Below are positions 57,214 through 64,000 of a stretch of DNA of 64,000 bases, in pieces (position 1 is the first letter of the stretch; every line of letters starts with the position of its first letter). The DNA is taken from contig NC_063155.1 in assembly GCF_020921035.1 (NCBI RefSeq), positions 27,273,294 to 27,337,293 of the forward strand. Direction: 5' to 3'. The stretch is from Rhodamnia argentea. Lineage: Eukaryota; Streptophyta; Magnoliopsida; Myrtales; Myrtaceae. A program made the position numbers and the translations under genes. The notes under the pieces are model-generated. The model made no database searches, was not told where the DNA came from, and was given only the letters and a program-made list of their open reading frames with translations.

Positions 57214-57454
57214 CTCGATTTGTTTGGTAAAAAATGAACGATTCGAAAAATATTTCTCTCATAAATTATCGCTTGTATTGCTTGAAACAATTGTTAATTG
57301 AAAATATTTTCATTATCGACAGCAAGTTATGTTTAAATAATCTAGTAGACGATAAAAATATATTTTATTTATTGATTTTTGTGAGCGATGCGATAAATCA
57401 ATTGGAAAAATATTTTTTAAATCGTTCACTTTTCGTAAAATAAAATGGAGCCTT
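57214..57454. mobile_element. Short TIR element (MITE family B), copy 3
   Basis: The left arm GGTAAAAAATGAACGATTCG and right arm ATCGTTCACTTTTCGTAAAA are inverse-related, ending GGAGCC. It is about 240 bp, AT-rich and non-coding. Confidence 0.55.
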
Positions 57455-58166
57455 AGGATTTGTCTAATTTCAGCTAGCGTTGCCCTGCTCAAATTTTAAT
57501 TTAGGTGTATCTAGCCATTTGATCAAATTAGAAGAAGTGGCCACGCGTATAAAATTTAGGGGGTAAATGTAATATTTTCTTCAATTTTGTATCAATTGTG
57601 GTTGTCTCCCTCGATGCACATGCACGGTGTACAAAACGTATAAAAAAAAAAAGGTAAATCGCCGCCATTCATTCTAAATATTACTTATTTAATCTAATCA
57701 ATTAAGTTCGACCAAAAAAAAAGTATAATCAATTAAGAAAAAATGTACATTAATAAAAACAGTTAAACAATTTTTTTAAAATGAAAAATTAAGAAAATAA
57801 CTAATTTAAATGAATGTTGAGAAATTTTTAAGAGACTCGAAATTGAAACATGAGTTGAGGTCGAGTTCAAACGATATAACTTGGATAATTTAGCATCTTT
57901 GTTTTTCGAAAATTTCTTCATTTGAACTTTTTCAAATTGGAGTTGATTGGACAAATTAAAAACTCAATAACTCGATATGCACAAATTTAGAAAAAGATAG
58001 ACTTCTGCGTAATGATACACTGGTCGTGAACATATATTGACCGATATATATATATATATATATGTATATTTTTTTATTAAGGCCAGCTTTTGAATTCATT
58101 ATTCCCCCTCCAAAAGTTTCATACTTTGCATGAAAACCATTGGCAATTATCCTCTTACAAGGAAAT
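57455..58166. other. AT-rich spacer
   Basis: I recognise no gene or element. A (TA)n run of 10-11 units lies at about 58041-58062. Confidence 0.5.
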
Positions 58167-58920
58167 GTGGTAATTGAGTCATAAAATTTGTAAAAAGTGT
58201 AATCAAATTTACAAATTTGTCAAATTAGCGCAATCGGATTATTCCAATAACTCTGTTCGACTTAACTAACGGAAAATACTTATGTTACTTTTTTAAAATA
58301 TTTTCTTTTTCCTACCCGACGATGAAGTGATTGAAACACAAAACATAAGGCTAAAATGACGTTGTTTTGGTCCAAAATTATTTTTTAATATAAAATAAGC
58401 TAAATTAAAAAAAGAAAAGGATTGAGAACCAGGCAAGCCTTGGTGCCATAACCTCACCACTGAGCCCCGCCAATGGCGGCCGGCGATCCTCACACACGGT
58501 CGAGACCCTCGCCAATGGCGGCCCTCGGCCAACCTCGCAGAGGCCGGGTGACTCCACTGGCTGCCCCCCACCCTTGCCAACCTTACCGGAAGATGGTGGG
58601 GTGGTGGCACTGAGGGTTGTGCAAGCCCTTGCTACCTAATTCACAATCATTTTTTCTCTCTTACGTTTTTCTTAATTTAGCTTACCTTTAAATTTAATCT
58701 CAATATAATTAATGGTAAAAATTATATTTTGACTAAAACGATGTCGTTTTAGCCACCTAATCATCACGTAGGAGAGAAAAAAAATTTAAAAATTCACCTG
58801 GGCATTTTCCATCGATCAATTTAGACGGAATGACTCGATTGCGCAAATCCGACGAGTTTTAAGACTTGATTGAAAGTTTTATTACTCAATTGCACTTTCG
58901 TGACAAGTTTTAAGATTTTT
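58167..58920. mobile_element. Foldback element related to family A, diverged
   Basis: Left-arm motif AATTAGCGCAATCGGATTAT and right-arm motif TGACTCGATTGCGCAAATCC are inverse-related, as are the outer AATTGAGT/ACTCAATTGCAC parts. The GC-rich core has the block GCCAATGGCGGCC twice. It follows the family A plan (long arms, GC-rich core), but the arm sequence is distinct enough to count as a subfamily. Confidence 0.55.
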
Positions 58921-59852
58921 TATGTACTTATTGCTAATCTTTATGGGGATGGTGTGACCAGCTTTTATTCTACAAATCCAATCAATCTTCTTTTATCTCC
59001 TATAAATCATATTCCGCAAAATAAAGAGCTTAGCATGCACATTTTCATGCGCTTAGCCTAATCGTTAAAAGGTCACGTACCTTTTAAGTCAAATCCTCTC
59101 TCTTTCACCTAGAGTAATCTCGAGGATGTTGAATTGTCGATCACCATATCGAGCCACACACAAAGCACGTAACTAGAGAAGTTTGCATTTTTTTTCTCTT
59201 AATTAGTCGAATCGACACTCCAAACATCTCGTGATCGAAAGAAAATAGAAAAAAGGGAAACTTGCCGTTGAAATCGAGAAAGTACATCGGGTGTAACGGT
59301 TATACCACGATCCTCTAATAAGATGCCAAAGTTCTAAAACTCGATCAAAAAGTTTATTGAAATACATAAAGCAGCACACGACAAATAAATTATAATTTTG
59401 CACGGTGAAGTGGCTGTCCCTGTTCCGACAAAAAAAAAAAGTGACTGTCCCTGCCTTCGTCACAACATGCCAATGATATACCTCAGTAAGAACGGCGTGC
59501 GTGTGTCTCTTCTCTCGTCTTCATGGGGCAGAGATTGAGGCCTCGGGAAAAGGTATCTACTTAAAATTCGTCTGTTTGGACAAAATACGGTCGTAGCCAG
59601 ATTCGGAGGTACGGCAACGGTCGGATGAGAGATTTGAAACTTTGACCGGTTGGAGTGCAGAGAGATGGCTGGGAAACATCGTGGTTGGTGGCAAACTCGC
59701 GGCAAAGTCAAGCAGCCGTCCGAGGCAGAGGAGGTGGCGTGCTGAAGAAGAAGTCGTCTAGTCCAAACAATAAATAACGCACGAGCGTACCGAAATTGAG
59801 ACGCGGAATCCAAATGTCTAGTGATCCGATAAAGTCCTCCGAACTTTTTATA
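58921..59852. other. Spacer, no recognised gene
   Basis: AT-rich DNA with chance frames. Nothing matches a family known to me. Confidence 0.45.
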
Positions 59853-60388
59853 AGAAAAATTATCCAATAATTCAATCGTAATCATTTTAATTTTGTCAAC
59901 AAAGTTATAAATATTTTCACGTTTTGTCAATTGAATCTATTCGGTCAATTTTAATATGAAATCGCCGATATTGATTCCGGTAGTGTCGTGTAGGAAGGTG
60001 GGCACTAGCGTGATCAATCATAATTTTTTCTAAAAATCCATTTTTTTGGTTTTTTTTTTCTTTTCTATTTTCTTTTCCTTTTTTCTCTACCAAGTTCGGT
60101 GAGAACCGGCCGACCCTCGCGGGCAAGGGTCAGCTGGTCCTCGCCGATAACCTTTGAGTGTTGGCCGACGATCCTCACCGGGCTTTGAAGGAAAAAAAGA
60201 AGAAGGAAAAAAAAAAGAAGGAAATCAATCAGTTGACATTCACGTCAACGATTTTAGGCTAAAATTAATCGGATTGACTCAATTGGCAAATCGTAAAAAG
60301 GTTTATGATTCAATTGGTAAAATTAAAAGTATAGGACTAACTTGGCCAAGTGCAATATGCTTAAGATTGTTTGGACAAGCTCCCCCTT
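59853..60388. mobile_element. Family A foldback element, two-armed copy
   Basis: Left arm GAAAAATTATCCAATAATTC and right arm ending TTTGGACAAGCTCCCCC are inverse-related. Inner motifs (CACGTTTTGTCAATTGAATC and its inverse) match the copy at 23.5 kb better than the one at 16.2 kb. The core contains CCGACCCTCGCGGGCAAGGG. Confidence 0.6.
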
Positions 60389-60569
60389 TTAAAACGAACT
60401 ATTTTATGATATTGACTTATCATATTACCTAGAGGTGGGTGAACATGTGATTTAAAACAAACACGACAAATATGTGCGAAATTAAAGTAATCAAGTCGAA
60501 TATGTTCGGGACCAAATAAAAAGGTGAATGTGAATATGATCACTGTTGTGATAATATACGGCAATGCAA

Positions 60570-61690
60570 AAACCTTCTATCAAGTAATAAATAAGCACGA
60601 GGCAGGAGATAGAAGACTTTGCACACAGAGATTGTAGTGGTTCTAGTTAGAGTAAGTATTTGTCAACTTTCTTATGCCGACGGTCCACTCGTTGGATTTC
60701 ACTACGTGATCGGTGATAAATTACAATAATAAGTGATGCTAATACTTATATCACTTCTCCTCGTAATTGATGTTGCTTATACACGAGTTGATAGGGCTCT
60801 CCATCTCACATCTAAGCATAAACTATTTATCTGTCAACACTTCCCAAATGACTAAAATTGTAAACTCACTCAAGACGAATATGAATATTTGACGTTCTCT
60901 TGAACTGGAATTTTGAACTCTCAATCCGTCTCTCTCCTCAGCTCCTTGGTCTTCTTATATACTCCTTGGTGTCTAGAACTTTCGATTGAACTATCTTCAA
61001 GACGTTCAATCTATTAGGCATGGACAATTGATAAAAAAAGGTTATAGTAGCCGTTGATGTTGACTAATAAGAGATCTTTGATCACCCATAGAAACAAATA
61101 TCGATTTCCACAAATATACTACTTCAACTATGGAAAGATCTTTGCTTTCGGGGTGGTTGTCAATCAACAAAGACATCTCACATGATTAATGATCTTAGGA
61201 GATAATCTATAAATTGATATCAATCAAGATCAACTAGATCACTAGATGTAAAGCTATGAGATTATATATCTCAAATAGACGATCTTGAAGATTTCGTCGA
61301 GAATTTTGTCTCGGGTTCAATAAGAGTTGTCATAATATTCAGGCAGTGCTCTTGTAATATTTCAAAGTGAGGTCATAATCCTTCCAAGTTAATATGAACT
61401 TCCAATTTAAAGTGAGCTAGTCAATACGAACTTCCAATTCGACTAGACTTGTTCAAGTAGGTCTTTTAGTCATGTGAATCATTTTCAACGTGAATATTAC
61501 ACGAAACAAACGTTTCTTATGTTACATAAGATCATTGCAAAATATAGATAGTTTTGTTAACTTGAAATACATTAATAAGTTTTCTCAATATTCTATTTAC
61601 ACCATGTCATGTTATTTAGCATATCAATTTTTTTTTTCATATCCATCAATTGGCATTACTCATTTAATAAATCACATTTATGTCACCCGG
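60570..61690 (-). mobile_element. Possible solo LTR (low confidence)
   Basis: About 1.1 kb of non-coding DNA with a promoter-like AGTATATAAGAAG on the minus strand near 60950-60965 and the general look of a plant LTR. No internal retrotransposon region and no firm ends or target duplication were found. If it is an LTR, it is an old fossil. Confidence 0.25.
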
Positions 61691-63295
61691 CATTGATGTA
61701 ACAACCGGTTTCATTTATATAACCGCGGTTCAACTCTAAACTTTGGCAATCCGCAAAACATCTTATCCTCGCACGACATTATTTGGTCTCTCTTTATCCT
61801 TTTATTGGGATGGAAAGTTCATACACGTTTTCAAAGCTTTCAAGTGTGATTTATTTGTTCTTGACTTTGTAAAATTCTTAAATCGGTAGAGTCACCTGTT
61901 TCTCACGAGAGCCGCCCAAAATTGTGATTTTTAAAAACTAGAAACGCCATAGTCCCAAAACACGACACACACACACACACACTCGTCCATTCAAACAACC
62001 AACGTGGATTGTATGGCCAATGAATCATGTCACGTGCCGTGAACGTCTTCACCAATGTCTGTAGTACTCGCGACACAAGGGTTGCTTCGTAAATGACGAC
62101 GAACTCAACCCTATCGCAGAAGTTGTGCCGGACCGGTCAACCACATTCCATAATCGACGACTTCGCATCGCTTTCGTGCTGTGATCTGATTCGTCCGTTC
62201 CTCTTTGGACATGAATTCTCAGATCTTTTTTTCTACTTTTTGGGTTTCGGGCCAACTGCCAAACGTGTCGGTGAGTGGCGCTCGCTTTCATGTCGTTTCG
62301 AGGCATTTCAAAAGTGATTCCTGTCCTTGTCTTTCTGGCCACAAACATCTGAAAATTAGAGCTCCACTCATGAGCAATTGCTCGGTCCCAAATTAAATAT
62401 CTTCTGAAAAACCTTCTGCTAGAAGTTGTCGAAGAATATGCTTTTGTCCATTGTTGAAGATGCCCGACGCAGGAGCAAAGTCTCGTCATGCATCGTCCAA
62501 TCCATCTCGTAAGTGTTTGAAAACCACTGCAACACTAATGCTCGATTAATTGACGATAAGGGAAGACCGCACCATTTAACAACTCGCGTTTTTCAAAATA
62601 GTAGAATACATTAACGACGAGAATACTAGCAAAAGAATGAACAAAATTAAGCGCACAAACAAAATGACAAAAGTTTGAATTCATAATTATGTAAGATTTT
62701 ATGAAATTACTAGTGGCTTAATATTTGATTATTCTATCGAGACACAACTTTAAACGATATCTGCTAATTCGGATTATTTATGCACGCAAATCTGCACGTG
62801 GATCAATTGCAAGTAGACGGCACGGAGACGAAGAATCGAGGACGGGGCCGACCTTCACCCCCCACGTCGCCATCCGGCCCCGTTCGAGCCCGGCATCACA
62901 ATGATCGATGGTGCTCAATCGATGGAGAAAAAATCAATTAAAAAATATTTTTGTCAAAGAGGGTCGGGGTCAATGGTCAACAATAAAAAAGAAAGCAAAA
63001 CAACAACCGGGGGGGTGACGTAATCCGGAGGGAATGGATCCAAATGACAGCTAAGGCCGGCGGGACGGAGAGATTGCGACCGGTGCCGCGTTTTCTCTCT
63101 TTCTTTTTCATGTTATTTAAATTGCTCGCGAGCTTCACCGGTTGCCTCCGTTCAGCTCGCATCCCGCGAGTCCACCACCGGCTTTTACCGGTAGGTAATC
63201 GCATTTTCTTTTGGCCAGCTGATTTGGCAGCATTCCCGTCCCGTGGTCGGCCCCGTGACTTTACCGTGACCCTGCGTTATTTTATTTTTTTTTTG
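61691..63295. other. Spacer, no recognised gene
   Basis: Short (AC)n run at 61969-61982. Frames at 62049-62489 (-) and 62093-62317 (+) overlap each other and resemble nothing known to me. The GC-rich part 62820-63270 has no clear gene. Confidence 0.45.
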
Positions 63296-63532
63296 GTGCG
63301 TTTATTTCCAAAATAAATAAATAATATGGGCAAACATTTTTTTTTAAGTTGATCGTTTGAATCAATCACAATGAATGAAAAATATTTCAAACGTTCACGA
63401 AATTATTTAAATATAAATTATTATTAATAATGAAAACATTTTCCATTGATTAAATATTCAAAGCGATACAAACAAATTTTTTTAAGAAAATATTTTTTGA
63501 TTTACTTATTTTTCGTGAAATAAACAGAGCCT
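63296..63532. mobile_element. Short TIR element (MITE family B), copy 4
   Basis: Left end GTGCGTTTATTTCC and right end TTTCGTGAAATAAACAGAGCC are inverse-related in their outer part. It is about 237 bp, AT-rich and non-coding. It abuts the TRIM-like element, so one may have inserted beside or into the other. Confidence 0.5.
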
Positions 63533-63544
63533 TTTAGATAAAGA

Positions 63545-63888
63545 TTCAATTTTAACTATTCTATCAGAAACATTCTCAAATCGAGGGTCATCGGGGAGAG
63601 TCTCTCCACCATTGCCTAGTACTAAGAAACATGAAATTATTTAATTGGAAAAATAAATAAGGTCTAAAAAGATTTGAACTCTGATACCATGTCATGGAAA
63701 TATTTAATTGGAAAGCCAAACAAGGCCTAAAAAGACTTTTGAACTCTGATACCATGTCAGATTTTGCTGAGATCACCGCAAACCGTTTCGAAAGTGAAAA
63801 CCGATAAATGAAGATGTAATTTAGTATTTGACTATTCATGAACATACTCAAATTGAGGGTGATCCGGAGAGGCTCTCCACTATTGTCA
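63545..63888 (-). mobile_element. TRIM-like miniature LTR element (fossil)
   Basis: On the minus strand a short LTR of about 134 bp (63888-63755) begins and ends with TGACA. It is followed by TGGTATCAGAG, the primer-binding motif complementary to initiator tRNA-Met. A partial second LTR copy lies at about 63616-63545, with only about 140 bp between them, in which the primer-binding motif appears twice. No coding region is present, as expected for terminal-repeat retrotransposons in miniature. It is broken and its repeats are clearly diverged, so it is old. Confidence 0.5.
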
Positions 63889-64000
63889 GTAGGGGTGATC
63901 GGTTCCCAGTCCGGTCCGGTCCGGTCCTACTCAAAAATCAAGAACCGGACCAAAGGGATCGGTTCCCAATTTTCGGAACTAGGGACCGGAACGTTGGACC
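63884..64000. mobile_element. Start of a hAT-like element, cut by the window end
   Basis: Begins TAGGGGTGATCGGTTCCC and continues with GGTCC/GGACC-rich repeats, as in many plant non-autonomous hAT elements. A relative seems to lie at 17.6-18.5 kb. The other end is outside the window. Confidence 0.45.

Noticed and set aside
59460-59930. 156-codon minus-strand frame
   Set aside because: Runs through the left arm of a foldback element and shows no protein family; most likely chance.
62049-62489. 146-codon minus-strand frame
   Set aside because: Overlaps a plus-strand frame, has no recognisable motif and no splice or promoter context.

Overview
This is a stretch of plant nuclear genome, almost certainly a woody-type eudicot. 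Genes have many short exons with AT-rich introns. The proteins are plant-specific versions of their families, and the spacers are full of short inverted-repeat DNA transposons, CT/GA microsatellites and a few LINE or LTR scraps. The long foldback elements with GC-rich cores remind me of Myrtales (Eucalyptus-like) genomes, but that is a hunch and I cannot confirm a species.

Layout. From 1 to 25 kb the window is repeat-rich and holds four scattered genes: a secreted A1 aspartic protease of the ASPG type (2.9-4.5 kb, +), an SLC44/CTL choline-transporter-like protein (8.9-13.7 kb, +), a small unrecognised protein gene (14.7-15.1 kb, -) and an intronless class-I carboxylesterase close to CXE6 (21.5-22.6 kb, +). 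From 25.5 to 56.4 kb five recognised genes follow, all on the minus strand: the PP2A scaffold subunit A (12 coding exons, 587 aa), an IST1-like ESCRT-III regulator, the spliceosomal kinase PRP4K with a long RS/RE-rich N-terminus, a small heavy-metal-associated (HMA) protein, and a BAH plus agenet chromatin-reader protein. Between IST1 and PRP4K lies a 5.7 kb stretch with exon-like pieces that I could not assign to a gene. From 57 to 64 kb the window is repeat-rich again (foldback elements, short MITEs, a TRIM-like LTR element, the start of a hAT-like element).

The genes do not form a pathway. Several are general regulators: PP2A-A in dephosphorylation, PRP4K in splicing, IST1-like in endosomal sorting, BAH-agenet in chromatin reading. 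What ties them together is ancestry. From memory of the Arabidopsis map, the same neighbours recur in several Arabidopsis blocks (At1g25490-25510, At1g13320-13350, At3g25800-25855 and At1g68580-68620). The window therefore looks like a fuller version of an ancestral eudicot gene order that Arabidopsis has split among duplicated segments.

I rebuilt the exon structures by hand from splice signals, reading-phase continuity and protein homology recalled from memory. All multi-exon models close in phase. The least certain parts are the first exon of the HMA gene and the last exon of the BAH-agenet gene.
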